A stretch of DNA of 64,000 nucleotides from Ruegeria marina (GTDB lineage Bacteria > Pseudomonadota > Alphaproteobacteria > Rhodobacterales > Rhodobacteraceae), in NCBI RefSeq assembly GCF_900101475.1, contig NZ_FMZV01000003.1:335947-399946 (forward strand), read 5' to 3'. A model generated the notes under the pieces. The model was not told the DNA's origin and made no database searches. It saw only the letters and a list, made by a program, of their open reading frames with translations. Positions 8,185 through 18,354 of this stretch are shown here, one piece after another. The number at the start of each line of letters is the position of its first letter. The first letter of the stretch is position 1. A program made the position numbers and the translations under genes.

Positions 8185-9846
8185 ATGACACAGCGCATCG
8201 ACTTCCAGACCGACCCGTCCCGCTATCGCCACTGGCGGGTTGAGTACGAAGGCGAGATCGCCAATCTGTACATGGATGTGGACGAGCAGGGCGGACTGTT
8301 TCCCGGCTACGAGCTGAAGCTGAACTCCTACGACCTGGGCGTCGATATCGAACTGGCTGATATCGTGCAGCGGATGCGGTTCGAACATCCCGAGGTCAAG
8401 GTGGTGGTCATGCAATCGGCCAAGGACCGGGTATTCTGCGCGGGCGCCAACATTCGCATGCTGGGTGGGGCAAGCCATGCGCACAAGGTCAATTTCTGCA
8501 AGTTCACCAACGAGACCCGCAACACGTTCGAGGCCGCCGAGGCCGACAGCGACCAGAAATACATCGCCGCCGTCAAAGGGGCCTGCGCGGGGGGCGGTTA
8601 CGAACTGGCGCTGGCCTGCAATTACATCATGCTGACCAACGACAGTTCTTCCTCGGTCGCGCTGCCCGAGGTGCCGTTGCTGGCGGTGCTGCCCGGCACG
8701 GGCGGGCTGACCCGGGTCACCGACAAGCGCAAGGTGCGCCGCGATCTGGCAGATGTGTTCTGTTCGATCGAGGAAGGTGTGAAAGGCCAGCGCGCGGTCG
8801 ACTGGCGCCTGGTGGACGAAATCGCTCCGAATTCGAAGTTCGACGAGGTTGTGCAGGAACGCGCGCGAGAGTTCGCCGCGGCCAGCAGCAAACCCTCCGG
8901 CCTGACCGGGATAGAACTTGCTCCTCTGGAACGCAGCTTTGCCGAAGATGGATCGGTCACCTACTCCACGGTCGAAGTGCTCATCGACAGGGAGGGAGGC
9001 CGGGCGACACTGACGATCACCGGCCCGTCCGATCCCGCCCCGTCTTCGGCCGCCGAATTGCAGGCGCAGGGCGCTCGGGCGTGGATCCTGCGGGCCGCGC
9101 GCGAGCTGGACGACGCCATCCTGCATCTGCGGCTCAACGAAAGACAGATCGGCACCCTGGTGTTCAAGACCCAGGGCGACCCTCAAGCCGTACTGGCGCA
9201 TGAGGCGCTGTTGCTGTCCAATCGCGACAACTGGCTGGCCAACGAGATCCTGCACTACTGGAAGCGCGTTCTGAAACGGGTCGACATGACGTCGCGCAGT
9301 CTGGTTGCCATTGTCGAGCACGGATCCTGCTTTGCCGGTCCGCTGGCGGAACTGCTCTGGGCCGTGGACCGGTCCTACATGATGCTGGACGAGTTCGAAG
9401 GCGACAACCGCCCTCTGGCCACGGTGACGCTGAGCGAAGGTAATTTCGGCCCCTACCCAATGAGTAACGACCTGACCCGTTTGCAGACCCGTTTCCTCGG
9501 AACGCCCGAAACGGTCGACGCGCTGCGCGATCATATCGGTGAACCGCTGGAGGCCGCCGAAGCCGAGGAACTGGGTCTCGTCACCTATGCCCATGACGAT
9601 ATCGACTGGGATGACGAGGTGCGCATCTTCCTGGAGGAACGCGCCAGCTTCTCACCTGATGCGATGACGGGAATGGAGGCGAATCTGCGCTTTGCCGGCC
9701 CCGAGACAATGGAAACCCGCATTTTCGGCCGCCTGACCGCCTGGCAGAACTGGATCTTCCAACGCCCCAACGCGGTGGGGCCGGACGGGGCCCTGCAACG
9801 CTATGGCTCCGGCGTGCGCGGCAACTACAACATGGAACGTGTGTGA
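8185..9846 (+). CDS. boxC: Benzoyl-CoA-dihydrodiol lyase / 2,3-epoxybenzoyl-CoA dihydrolase
   Basis: BoxC opens the ring of 2,3-epoxybenzoyl-CoA and releases formate, giving 3,4-dehydroadipyl-CoA semialdehyde. The protein is 553 residues, the usual length, and belongs to the enoyl-CoA hydratase (crotonase) superfamily. The crotonase-type oxyanion region FCAGANIRMLGG is at about 88-99 and the second region CAGGGYELALACNY at about 138-151. It is the first gene of the boxCB part of the cluster, with at least three putative BoxR sites in the 157-bp region upstream. Confidence 0.95.
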   Translation: MTQRIDFQTDPSRYRHWRVEYEGEIANLYMDVDEQGGLFPGYELKLNSYDLGVDIELADIVQRMRFEHPEVKVVVMQSAKDRVFCAGANIRMLGGASHAHKVNFCKFTNETRNTFEAAEADSDQKYIAAVKGACAGGGYELALACNYIMLTNDSSSSVALPEVPLLAVLPGTGGLTRVTDKRKVRRDLADVFCSIEEGVKGQRAVDWRLVDEIAPNSKFDEVVQERAREFAAASSKPSGLTGIELAPLERSFAEDGSVTYSTVEVLIDREGGRATLTITGPSDPAPSSAAELQAQGARAWILRAARELDDAILHLRLNERQIGTLVFKTQGDPQAVLAHEALLLSNRDNWLANEILHYWKRVLKRVDMTSRSLVAIVEHGSCFAGPLAELLWAVDRSYMMLDEFEGDNRPLATVTLSEGNFGPYPMSNDLTRLQTRFLGTPETVDALRDHIGEPLEAAEAEELGLVTYAHDDIDWDDEVRIFLEERASFSPDAMTGMEANLRFAGPETMETRIFGRLTAWQNWIFQRPNAVGPDGALQRYGSGVRGNYNMERV

Positions 9847-9851
9847 GGAGA

Positions 9852-9880
9852 CGACAGATTATTCGTCGAAGAATCTGTTG
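9852..9880 (+). other. Hairpin 1 in the boxC-boxB gap
   Basis: An imperfect inverted repeat starting 5 nt after the boxC stop: arms 9855-9864 and 9868-9877 (one A/G mismatch, loop GTC), extendable by three further pairs including a G-T wobble. The core attcGTCgaag resembles the palindromes at 63623 and 63731. Confidence 0.6.
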
Positions 9881-9903
9881 GAAAATCTTTGACCGATTTT
9901 TCC
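9880..9903 (+). other. Hairpin 2 in the boxC-boxB gap
   Basis: GGAAAATC (9880-9887), a 7-nt loop and GATTTTTCC (9895-9903, one extra T). It immediately follows hairpin 1 and ends just before the boxB ribosome site GGAGG. It may shield or process the boxB leader; function is inferred. Confidence 0.5.
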
Positions 9904-9919
9904 CGCGAGGAGGAAAACA

Positions 9920-11371
<1,452 letters not shown>

Positions 11372-11489
11372 AGATGAACGAGGCCGGGTCCGCGGGCAGT
11401 AACATTTTGTGAAATGTCCGCGGATTGACGGCAGGGGGCTTCTCCTGTTGGCTGGAACCGGCCTGATCGGAAATTGCGAGGACCCGACC

Positions 11490-11666
11490 ATGCAGATCGA
11501 CCGTTCGAAATCCGAAACACGGCGCCTGGAGGCGCTGGCCGGTCAGATATATGCACTGCAGGGTCCGTGCGTTGGGTGCTCTGACTGCGTGGGACTGTGC
11601 AAGGCACTGATCGACACGCTGGTGGTGCCCGACATCGTTCTGACCAGGAAACACGAGACCCCATGA
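11490..11666 (+). CDS. Small four-cysteine protein between boxB and boxA
   Basis: A 58-residue protein with no family that I recognise. It has one striking motif: Cys27-x2-Cys30-x2-Cys33-x3-Cys37 (PCVGCSDCVGLC), the spacing of a ferredoxin [4Fe-4S] site but without the usual proline after the last cysteine. The N-terminal half is predicted helical and the C-terminus ends ...RKHETP. The ATG at 11490 has AGGA upstream; a longer reading from 11409 is less convincing. The stop overlaps the boxA start (ATGA), so the two are translationally coupled. It could carry a metal or Fe-S centre for BoxA/BoxB, which is inference. Confidence 0.72.
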   Translation: MQIDRSKSETRRLEALAGQIYALQGPCVGCSDCVGLCKALIDTLVVPDIVLTRKHETP

Positions 11667-12847
11667 CCCAGCCGCTCAAGCAGCACCTGATCGACCCCGA
11701 AATCTGTATCCGCTGCTACACCTGCGAAATGACCTGCCCCGAGCAGGCCATCGAACATGACGACATGAATGTCGTGGTGGATGCCGACAAGTGCAAATTC
11801 TGCATGGATTGCATCCCTGTCTGTCCGACAGGGTCCATCGACAATTGGCGCGTTGTGGCAGAGCCCTATTCGCTGGAAGAGCAATATGGCTGGACGGACC
11901 TGCCCCCACAGGAAGACGTCGCAGGCGACGACGCCGGGCTGGAGGCGCTGGATGATGCCATCGCCGCCCTGCTGGCAGAGGCGCACAAGGGGGCCGGCGG
12001 CAAGTCGCGGGCTCCGGCGACCGCCTCGAAACCGTCGGTCAACCTGTACACCTTGGGCAAACCGGCCGAGGCCCGGGTCACCGGCAACTATCGCCTGACA
12101 GCCGAAGACAGTGACAGCGATGTGCGCCACATCATTCTCGATTTCGGCGCCCAGCCCTTTCCCGTTCTCGAAGGGCAGAGCATCGGGATCATCCCTCCGG
12201 GAACCAATTCCGAAGGCAGGGCGCACCTCCCGCGCCTCTACTCGGTTTCAAGCCCCCGCGATGGGGAGAGACCGAATTTCAACAACCTCTCGCTGACCGT
12301 CAAACGCGAGCCGCACGGCATCTGTTCGAATTACGTCTGCGATCTGAAACCGGGCGATACCGTGCGGGTAACCGGCCCGTTCGGCGCGACCTTCCTGATG
12401 CCATCGGACCCGAATGCGCATCTGCTGATGATCTGTACCGGAACCGGCTCGGCCCCGTTCCGCGCGTTCACCATGCGGCGGCAACGTGAGAATCCGAAAC
12501 TGACAAATTCGCTGACCCTGGTCTTTGGCGCCCGCCGCCAGCAGGAACTCCCCTATTTCGGTCCCCTGGGCAAGGTTCCGGAAAGCTTCATGGCCAAGCA
12601 CTTTGCCTTTTCCAGGCAAAAGGACGAACCCAAGCACTATGTGCAGGATAAGCTGCGTGCCCAGTCCGAACGAATCGGACAACTGCTGCAGAACCCGGCG
12701 ACACATATCTATGTCTGCGGCCTGAAAGCGATGGAACAGGGGGTCGAAGAAGCGCTCAAGGACATCGCGCGCGCGCAAGGGTTGGTCTGGACCGATCTGC
12801 GTGACCGGATGCGCGACGAAGGCCGTTATCATCTCGAAACCTACTGA
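11663..12847 (+). CDS. boxA: Benzoyl-CoA 2,3-epoxidase, reductase subunit BoxA
   Basis: BoxA passes electrons from NADPH to BoxB. Of its 394 residues, the N-terminus holds two ferredoxin [4Fe-4S] motifs (Cys15/18/21/25 and Cys44/47/50/54). A linker of about 70 residues leads to a ferredoxin-NADP reductase module with FAD-binding RLYSVSSP, the nucleotide motif GTGSAPFRAF and a terminal YVCGLKAMEQGV. It starts inside the stop of the small Cys-rich gene. The ATG at 11663 gives the standard BoxA N-terminus. Confidence 0.95.
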   Translation: MTQPLKQHLIDPEICIRCYTCEMTCPEQAIEHDDMNVVVDADKCKFCMDCIPVCPTGSIDNWRVVAEPYSLEEQYGWTDLPPQEDVAGDDAGLEALDDAIAALLAEAHKGAGGKSRAPATASKPSVNLYTLGKPAEARVTGNYRLTAEDSDSDVRHIILDFGAQPFPVLEGQSIGIIPPGTNSEGRAHLPRLYSVSSPRDGERPNFNNLSLTVKREPHGICSNYVCDLKPGDTVRVTGPFGATFLMPSDPNAHLLMICTGTGSAPFRAFTMRRQRENPKLTNSLTLVFGARRQQELPYFGPLGKVPESFMAKHFAFSRQKDEPKHYVQDKLRAQSERIGQLLQNPATHIYVCGLKAMEQGVEEALKDIARAQGLVWTDLRDRMRDEGRYHLETY

Positions 12848-12891
12848 GAACGGTCACCGCCCAGGGCGGATTGCGTTGCATGGTCACCTGC

Positions 12892-12903
12892 CGTAATATT
12901 ACG
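12892..12903. promoter_or_regulatory. 12-bp palindrome upstream of boxR
   Basis: CGTAATATTACG is a perfect 12-bp palindrome that overlaps the first two bases of BoxR site 6. It could be part of the boxR promoter or a second protein-binding site. Confidence 0.4.
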
Positions 12904-12915
12904 CATTATTTTGCA
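12902..12915. promoter_or_regulatory. Putative BoxR/BzdR-type operator, site 6 (autoregulation)
   Basis: CGCA-ttattt-TGCA followed by TAAAG, ending 15 bp before the boxR start codon. The same core occurs upstream of bclA and boxC, suggesting that BoxR controls its own gene. Confidence 0.6.
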
Positions 12916-12930
12916 TAAAGACCGGGCAGC

Positions 12931-13848
12931 ATGACTGAAATCACCAACTTTCGCGGCGAAACATCGCCAGGCGGCTCGGTCGAACACTTGGACAAACAAG
13001 TCTCGACCCTGATCGCGCGCGTCGGAGAACGTGTCCGCGCAGCCCGGCAGCGCCGCGGCATTCCGCGCCGGGTGTTATCGGACATTTCGGGGGTTTCGCC
13101 CCGCTATCTTGCCCAGCTCGAAGCCGGCGAAGGCAATATTTCGATCGGTCTCCTGCAAAGGGTGGCAGTGGCGCTCGATCACCGGATCGAATGGCTGGTG
13201 GGGGAGGACGACCCATGGTCTTCGGAAGCGCTGCGCGTGGCCGACCTTTTTCGCGTGGCGAAGGCCGATGTGCAGCAATCGGTGTTGCATGCGCTCAGCC
13301 CAGAACCTGTCGAAACGGTCCGAGCGCGGCGCATCTGCCTGATCGGCTTGCGCGGTGCCGGAAAATCGACGCTTGGCACGCGGCTCGGTGCTGAACTGGA
13401 TCTTCCCTTCGTCGAGTTGAATGACGAGATCGAGGAACAGGCCGGTATGCCGGTGGGCGAGGTAATGGCGCTCTACGGGCAGGAAGGCTACCGCAAGCTC
13501 GAAGCACAGGCCGTCAGCCGGGTCGTGGCGAAACACGAGACGATGGTTCTGGCAGTCGCTGGTGGCATCGTCGCCGAACCGGAGACCTACAACATCCTGC
13601 TGACCCGGTTTCATACGATCTGGCTGCGCGCCGATCCGACCGAGCATATGGACCGCGTCCGCGCCCAGGGAGACGAACGCCCGATGGCCGGCAATCCAGA
13701 AGCAATGGAACAACTGAAATCCATTCTCGCAAGCCGCGAAGTGCTCTACGGCAAGGCTCTTGCCCAACTCGATACGTCGGGACAGTCCGTCGAAACCTCT
13801 CTGGCGCAACTCAAGACACTGGTGAAGGAACGCGGCTACCTCGGGTAA
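12931..13848 (+). CDS. boxR: BoxR, XRE-shikimate kinase-type regulator of benzoate genes
   Basis: A transcriptional regulator of the BzdR/BoxR family, 305 residues. An XRE-type helix-turn-helix lies at about residues 28-90 and a shikimate-kinase-like domain at about 133-300, with P-loop GLRGAGKST (139-147). In characterised relatives the kinase-like domain binds benzoyl-CoA and relieves repression. It is the last gene of the cluster, 83 bp after boxA. The ribosome site is weak, which fits low-level expression. Confidence 0.95.
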   Translation: MTEITNFRGETSPGGSVEHLDKQVSTLIARVGERVRAARQRRGIPRRVLSDISGVSPRYLAQLEAGEGNISIGLLQRVAVALDHRIEWLVGEDDPWSSEALRVADLFRVAKADVQQSVLHALSPEPVETVRARRICLIGLRGAGKSTLGTRLGAELDLPFVELNDEIEEQAGMPVGEVMALYGQEGYRKLEAQAVSRVVAKHETMVLAVAGGIVAEPETYNILLTRFHTIWLRADPTEHMDRVRAQGDERPMAGNPEAMEQLKSILASREVLYGKALAQLDTSGQSVETSLAQLKTLVKERGYLG

Positions 13849-13901
13849 CGGTGTACCCTTGGCGTGTCTGTTTCTTTCTGGTCGGAAATACTCCGGGGGG
13901 T

Positions 13902-13921
13902 CTGGGGGGCCGGCCCCCCAG
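13902..13921. terminator. 20-bp GC palindrome between convergent genes
   Basis: ctggggggcc / ggccccccag is a perfect 20-bp palindrome between the converging boxR and YcaQ-like genes. It has no T-run, so its role as a bidirectional terminator is only likely. Confidence 0.5.
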
Positions 13922-13927
13922 CTTGCA

Positions 13928-15142
13928 TCATGAGGGCAGCCTGAGCCAATCCGCCGCAAAGATGATGCGCTCCACCCCCGCGAGGCGCCGGACACGATCA
14001 AGCTCTGCCTCCAGCCTGCGCGTTCGGGCTTTCGACCAGCGCAGACCGCGTTCCGGCCACAGGGCCCGAACCCGCAATTCGCCACAATCGCGATGCGCCT
14101 TCATGTCGATACGCCCGATCAGCCGGTCGCCTTCGAGCAGGGGAAAGACATAGTACCCGTAGACCCGTTTCGGCCCCGGCACAAAGACCTCGATCCGGTA
14201 ATGGAAGCCGAACAGGCGTTCCGCCCGCTTTCGGTCTCGCAATGCCGGATCAAAAGGGCTGAGCACCCGGATCCGGCCCGGTGCCTGCGGCGCGATAGCG
14301 GCCTGTCCGGCCACTTCGGGTCGGGCGAACACCTTGCGCCAGCTGCCGTCGGCACATTGGACCTCGATCTGCTCCAGTACACCGCGCCTCAGAGCGCCGG
14401 TTACCCATTCCTTCGCCTCGCTCGGCGTGGCGATAGCCCAGAACGCGGCCAGTTCGCCCGGGGTCGCAAATCCCAACCGATCCAGCGCCGCGTTGCAAAG
14501 CCAGTCCACCGTCGCCGCCGGATCGCAGTCGATCGCTCCCGGGCAGAGGTGCTCTTCGATCACCCGCTCGGTCAGGTCATAGCGTTTTTGAAACCCCTCA
14601 CGGCCCGTCACTGTCAGCGCGCCAACGCGCCAAAGATATTCCAGCGCGGTTTTCGACGGATGCCAGTCCCACCATCCGCCTGACCCTTTCCTCTCGTCCG
14701 GCCCCACGTCCGAGGAAGAGGCAGGGCCATGGTCGCGAATATGCTGCAAGACCGGTTCGAACTGCGCTTCATAGCCTTCGCGCCGCCAGCTGCTCCAGCG
14801 TTCCCGCAAAGAAGCCGCCTCTCGTTCGAACCGCAGATGCCAATGCGGGAAGAAGGCCATCGGGATGACCGAAGCGTCGTGAGTCCAGTGCTCGAACAGG
14901 GCCCGGTCACGTTCGTAAAGCCGCTTGAGATCGGGCGGTCGATAGGAGGGACGGCGCGAGAACAGGATCATGTCATGTGCCCGCGCGACTGTATTGATGC
15001 TGTCGAGCTGGACAAAGCCAAGCCGGGTAATCAGGTCCAGCAGATCGGTTCCGCGCGCCGGGCCTCTGGGTTGTTCGGCCAGCCCGTGCCGATCCAGGAA
15101 CAGTGCCCTTGCAGTACGATTGTCGAGCCGTTGCAGCGCCAC
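13928..15142 (-). CDS. YcaQ-like winged-helix DNA glycosylase family protein
   Basis: A 404-residue winged-helix protein of the HTH_42/YcaQ group, whose E. coli member unhooks DNA interstrand crosslinks. Recognisable stretches are GFVQLDSINTVARAHDMILFSR near residues 40-61 and the C-terminal KARTRRLEAELDRVRRLAG. The QxD motif (Gln43-Leu-Asp45 area) matches the catalytic motif described for YcaQ. Its stop is convergent with boxR, and the lacI-type gene lies 3 bp upstream, so the two may be co-transcribed. Confidence 0.82.
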   Translation of the reverse strand: MALQRLDNRTARALFLDRHGLAEQPRGPARGTDLLDLITRLGFVQLDSINTVARAHDMILFSRRPSYRPPDLKRLYERDRALFEHWTHDASVIPMAFFPHWHLRFEREAASLRERWSSWRREGYEAQFEPVLQHIRDHGPASSSDVGPDERKGSGGWWDWHPSKTALEYLWRVGALTVTGREGFQKRYDLTERVIEEHLCPGAIDCDPAATVDWLCNAALDRLGFATPGELAAFWAIATPSEAKEWVTGALRRGVLEQIEVQCADGSWRKVFARPEVAGQAAIAPQAPGRIRVLSPFDPALRDRKRAERLFGFHYRIEVFVPGPKRVYGYYVFPLLEGDRLIGRIDMKAHRDCGELRVRALWPERGLRWSKARTRRLEAELDRVRRLAGVERIIFAADWLRLPS

Positions 15143-15145
15143 CGG

Positions 15146-16171
15146 CTAGCGCCGCTTCAGCGTATCGCCATAGCTGATCTTGGGCTCCAGCGTGATCCGG
15201 GTTTCGATCTCGGCCTCCGGATCCTCCAGCCGCTTGGCGATTATCTCGGCCGCCTTGCGCCCAATTTCCAGGCGGCAGGCATCCATCGTGGCCAATTTGC
15301 GCGGCAGGCCCTGAAGCAATTCCACGTTGTTGAATCCGGCCAGCCCGATCTGGCCCGGAATGTCGATCCCTTGTTCAAGCAGGTACAAGAGTCCGCCGGC
15401 TGCAATCATGTCGTTGGAATAATAGAGGAAATCCAGATCCGGTGAGCGTTCCAGCATGGCTTGGGTCATCTCGCGCCCCTTGGCCAGCGCCGAGCCGCCG
15501 GAATAGAACTCGCGGTCTTCGATCTCGACGCCGTTCTTGCCCAGAACCTCGGTAAATCCTTCGAACCGTTTGCGGGCACGATAGTCGAGCGGCATCTTGG
15601 TGCCCATGAACCCGATCCGGCGATAACCCGCCTTCAGGATCGCCTGCGCCATTTCACGCCCGGCCCGACGGTGCGAGATGCCGACCATGGCATCGACCGG
15701 CTTGCCATCGCTGTCCATGATCTCGACCACCGGAATGCCTGCCGCATCCAGCATGGCGCGTGCCGCCTCGGAATGTTCGAGCCCGGCGATGATCACGCCC
15801 GAAGGCCGCCACGAGAGCATCTCGTAGAGCACCTTTTCTTCCTTCTCGGGCAGATAGTCGGTGACACCCACAACCGGTTGCAACTCGGTATCCTCCAGCA
15901 CCTGATTAATGCCGGTCAACACCTCGGGGAACACCATGTTCGACAGCGACGGGATGATCACGGCGACCAGGTTCACACGGTTCGACGCCAAAGCGCCCGC
16001 GATCTTGTTGGGGACATACCCCAACTGCTTGGCCGCAGCGAGCACTCTGGCGCGGGTGGCATCCGAGACATCACCGCGGTTGCGCAGAACGCGGCTGACG
16101 GTCATTTCCGAAACTCCCGAAGCCTCGGAGACATCGCGAAGGGTGAGCGGGCGTTTGGTTTCGGCTGTCAA
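15146..16171 (-). CDS. LacI-family transcriptional regulator (GntR-gluconate type)
   Basis: A 341-residue regulator with the LacI helix-turn-helix at residues 9-36 (TLRDVSEASGVSEMTVSRVL) and a sugar-binding-type C-terminal domain. The hinge-helix segment PNKIAGALASNR is present. It resembles gluconate-repressor-type LacI proteins, but no sugar transport or catabolic gene adjoins it, so the target is unknown. The YcaQ-like gene follows by 3 bp. Confidence 0.88.
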   Translation of the reverse strand: MTAETKRPLTLRDVSEASGVSEMTVSRVLRNRGDVSDATRARVLAAAKQLGYVPNKIAGALASNRVNLVAVIIPSLSNMVFPEVLTGINQVLEDTELQPVVGVTDYLPEKEEKVLYEMLSWRPSGVIIAGLEHSEAARAMLDAAGIPVVEIMDSDGKPVDAMVGISHRRAGREMAQAILKAGYRRIGFMGTKMPLDYRARKRFEGFTEVLGKNGVEIEDREFYSGGSALAKGREMTQAMLERSPDLDFLYYSNDMIAAGGLLYLLEQGIDIPGQIGLAGFNNVELLQGLPRKLATMDACRLEIGRKAAEIIAKRLEDPEAEIETRITLEPKISYGDTLKRR

Positions 16172-16289
16172 CTGCGTACCTGCACTGATTTGTTTTCAGC
16201 CCGATGCTAGCGCGAACAGGCTGACACGTTCAACTGCTACGCATTGCCCGATGACAAGCCCGTCAAACCTCGTTAGAGAAGGGTCCGGC

Positions 16290-16366
16290 GGCCCCGTGGC
16301 TCAATTGGATAGAGCAGCCCCCTCCTAAGGGGCAGGTTACAGGTTCGAATCCTGTCGGGGTCACCA
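16290..16366 (+). tRNA. tRNA-Arg(CCU)
   Basis: A 77-nt cloverleaf. The acceptor stem GGCCCCG pairs with CGGGGTC (one G-T pair), the anticodon stem GCCCC/GGGGC carries loop CTCCTAA with anticodon CCT at 16324-16326, and the T-arm holds GGTTCGAATCC. The CCA is genome-encoded at 16364-16366. No repeat of its 3' end was noticed nearby, so there is no sign of an integrated element. Confidence 0.97.
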
Positions 16367-16389
16367 TCGTCCTGCGATGGGAGTTTGCG

Positions 16390-17319
16390 CTACAGCGCGC
16401 TGACCCAGGCGATGAAGGCCGGAACCGTCAGAATCGATGCGGCCGTGGACAGCAGGATCGCGGCAGAGACGCGTTGCGGGGCGACACCGTAATGGGCGGC
16501 CAGCATGTACACATTGCCTGCAACCGGCAGGGCCGCGGCAGAAATGGCGACCGACGCCGTGAAGGCGTCGACGGGAAACACCCAAAGCACGGCAAGCGCC
16601 ACCAGCACCGGATGAACGATCAGCTTGCAGAAACTCAACCAGGCCGCGATTTGCACCCTCTCGGCCGAGCGTTCGGCCAGCGACGCGCCGATCACGAACA
16701 GCGCTCCCGGTGTCGCCGCGCCGCCAAGTATGCTGAGAAAATCATTCATCGGCACTGGCACCGGCAGCCCGAAACCCGACCACAAAAGGCCTGCCGTGAT
16801 ACTGACGATCATGGGGTTCCGCACCAGACCCGCGCCGATCAGGCGCAAGGTGGCAAAGGTCAGACGACCGTCGCGGCCGCCGTTGATCAGGATCACGATC
16901 AATGACGAGAAGACGACCAGATCGACCGAAAGGATCAGCATGATCGGGCCGATTGCCGCCTCGCCGAAAAGCAGTGCAAGCATCGGCAGGCCCAGGAACC
17001 CGGTATTGCCGATGGCGGCGCATTGCGATTCGACCGCCGCGGTCGGCACGTCGAGGCGCCTAATGAACGCGACCAGCATGGCGATCCCATAAACCCCGGC
17101 GGTCCCCCACAGATAGCCCATCACCAAGCGCACGTCGAAAATGTCGTTGAAGGGAAGGTTCGCGGAAAACCGGAACAGCATCGCGGAGAGGGCGAAGAAG
17201 AACACGAACTTTGTCAGATAGGCCGTCGCCTCCGGGCTGAAGAAACGGCTGCGACCAGCCCAGTAGCCCAGGCCGATGATTGCAAAGAATGGGAGTGTGC
17301 GCAGAAAGATCTCGACCAT
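16390..17319 (-). CDS. AEC family transporter (auxin efflux carrier family)
   Basis: A 309-residue membrane protein with about ten hydrophobic segments and the AEC fold. The N-terminal LPFFAIIGLGYWAGR and the central AIGNTGFLGLPM region are typical of bacterial AEC proteins. Members move organic acids or other solutes; the substrate here is unknown. It is a single gene between the tRNA and mbfA. Confidence 0.86.
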   Translation of the reverse strand: MVEIFLRTLPFFAIIGLGYWAGRSRFFSPEATAYLTKFVFFFALSAMLFRFSANLPFNDIFDVRLVMGYLWGTAGVYGIAMLVAFIRRLDVPTAAVESQCAAIGNTGFLGLPMLALLFGEAAIGPIMLILSVDLVVFSSLIVILINGGRDGRLTFATLRLIGAGLVRNPMIVSITAGLLWSGFGLPVPVPMNDFLSILGGAATPGALFVIGASLAERSAERVQIAAWLSFCKLIVHPVLVALAVLWVFPVDAFTASVAISAAALPVAGNVYMLAAHYGVAPQRVSAAILLSTAASILTVPAFIAWVSAL

Positions 17320-17364
17320 GCTGGGACTGGTAACATTTTCTGACCTGATGGCAAGGCTCGCGGC

Positions 17365-18339
17365 CTATCCGCTGCCAATCAGCACCCCCGCTGCCAGAAC
17401 AAGCGCGCCCCCGACCACCACCTGGAACGCGGCGCGGAAAAAAGGAGTATCCATGTAGCGATTCTGGATCCAGGCGATGGCCCAAAGCTCGAAGAACACG
17501 ATAATTATGGCGATCGTGGTCGCGGTCCAGAATTCAGGGATCAGGTAAGGCAGGGCGTGGCCCAACCCGCCAAGGGTCGTCATCACGCCCGAAGCCATGC
17601 CACGTTTGACCGGCGAACCGCGCCCCGAAAGCTCGCCGTCGTCCGAGGCCGCCTCGGTAAAGCCCATCGAGATGCCGGCGCCGACCGACGCCGCCACGCC
17701 GACCAGAAAAGTGGTCCAGGTATCATGCGTGGCAAATGCGGTTGCAAAAATCGGGGCAAGAGTCGAAACCGACCCATCCATCAGGCCCGCGAGGCCGGGT
17801 TGCACCCAGGTCAGGACGAACTGGCGGTGCGACGTGGCAGCCTCCTGTGCCCGGCTGTCCTCGTCGAGATGGGCTTCCTCCAATTCGGTCGCGGTAGCCT
17901 GATGGCTGGCCTCTGCTGCGGCAAGATCGCCAAGCAGCTTGCGCGTGGCCGCGTCGGTCGAGCGCGCGGCGGCGGCAAGATAGAACCGCTCGGCATCGCG
18001 CTCCATCGCTGCGGCTTCGGTTCGGATGCGTTCGATCCCAAGGTTCTCGACCAGCCACACCGGACGGCGGGCATAATAGCCTGCCACATGCTCGCGCCGG
18101 ATCAACGGTATCACCGAGCCAAAGCGCCGTTCGTGCAAGGCGATCAATCGGGCGCGATGTTCGTCCTCTTCCGCCGCCATACCATCGAACATCCGCGCCG
18201 TAGCCGGGAAATCCGCGCGCAGCATCTCGGCGTACGAGCGGTAGATGCGTGCGTCATCCTCTTCTGACGAGATTGCCAGCGCGACGACTTCCTGTTCGGA
18301 AAGGTCGCGAAAATGCTTGCGGTAGGAAAGAAAACGCAT
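17365..18339 (-). CDS. mbfA: MbfA-type membrane-bound ferritin / VIT1 iron exporter
   Basis: A 324-residue fusion of an N-terminal rubrerythrin-like ferritin domain (about 10-165) and a C-terminal VIT1/CCC1 membrane domain (about 172-324). E-x-x-H pairs Glu58/His61 and Glu143/His146, plus Glu26/Glu27, are the expected diiron ligands. In Bradyrhizobium and Agrobacterium, MbfA exports iron, protects against peroxide and is repressed by Irr. An ICE-like box lies just upstream of the start codon, supporting that identity. tetR is divergent. Confidence 0.92.
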   Translation of the reverse strand: MRFLSYRKHFRDLSEQEVVALAISSEEDDARIYRSYAEMLRADFPATARMFDGMAAEEDEHRARLIALHERRFGSVIPLIRREHVAGYYARRPVWLVENLGIERIRTEAAAMERDAERFYLAAAARSTDAATRKLLGDLAAAEASHQATATELEEAHLDEDSRAQEAATSHRQFVLTWVQPGLAGLMDGSVSTLAPIFATAFATHDTWTTFLVGVAASVGAGISMGFTEAASDDGELSGRGSPVKRGMASGVMTTLGGLGHALPYLIPEFWTATTIAIIIVFFELWAIAWIQNRYMDTPFFRAAFQVVVGGALVLAAGVLIGSG

Positions 18340-18354
18340 CCGTGCCTCGACAAC

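Noticed and set aside
16290..17319. Genomic island at tRNA-Arg
   Set aside because: No integrase, no repeat of the tRNA 3' end, and no change of gene style were seen around it.
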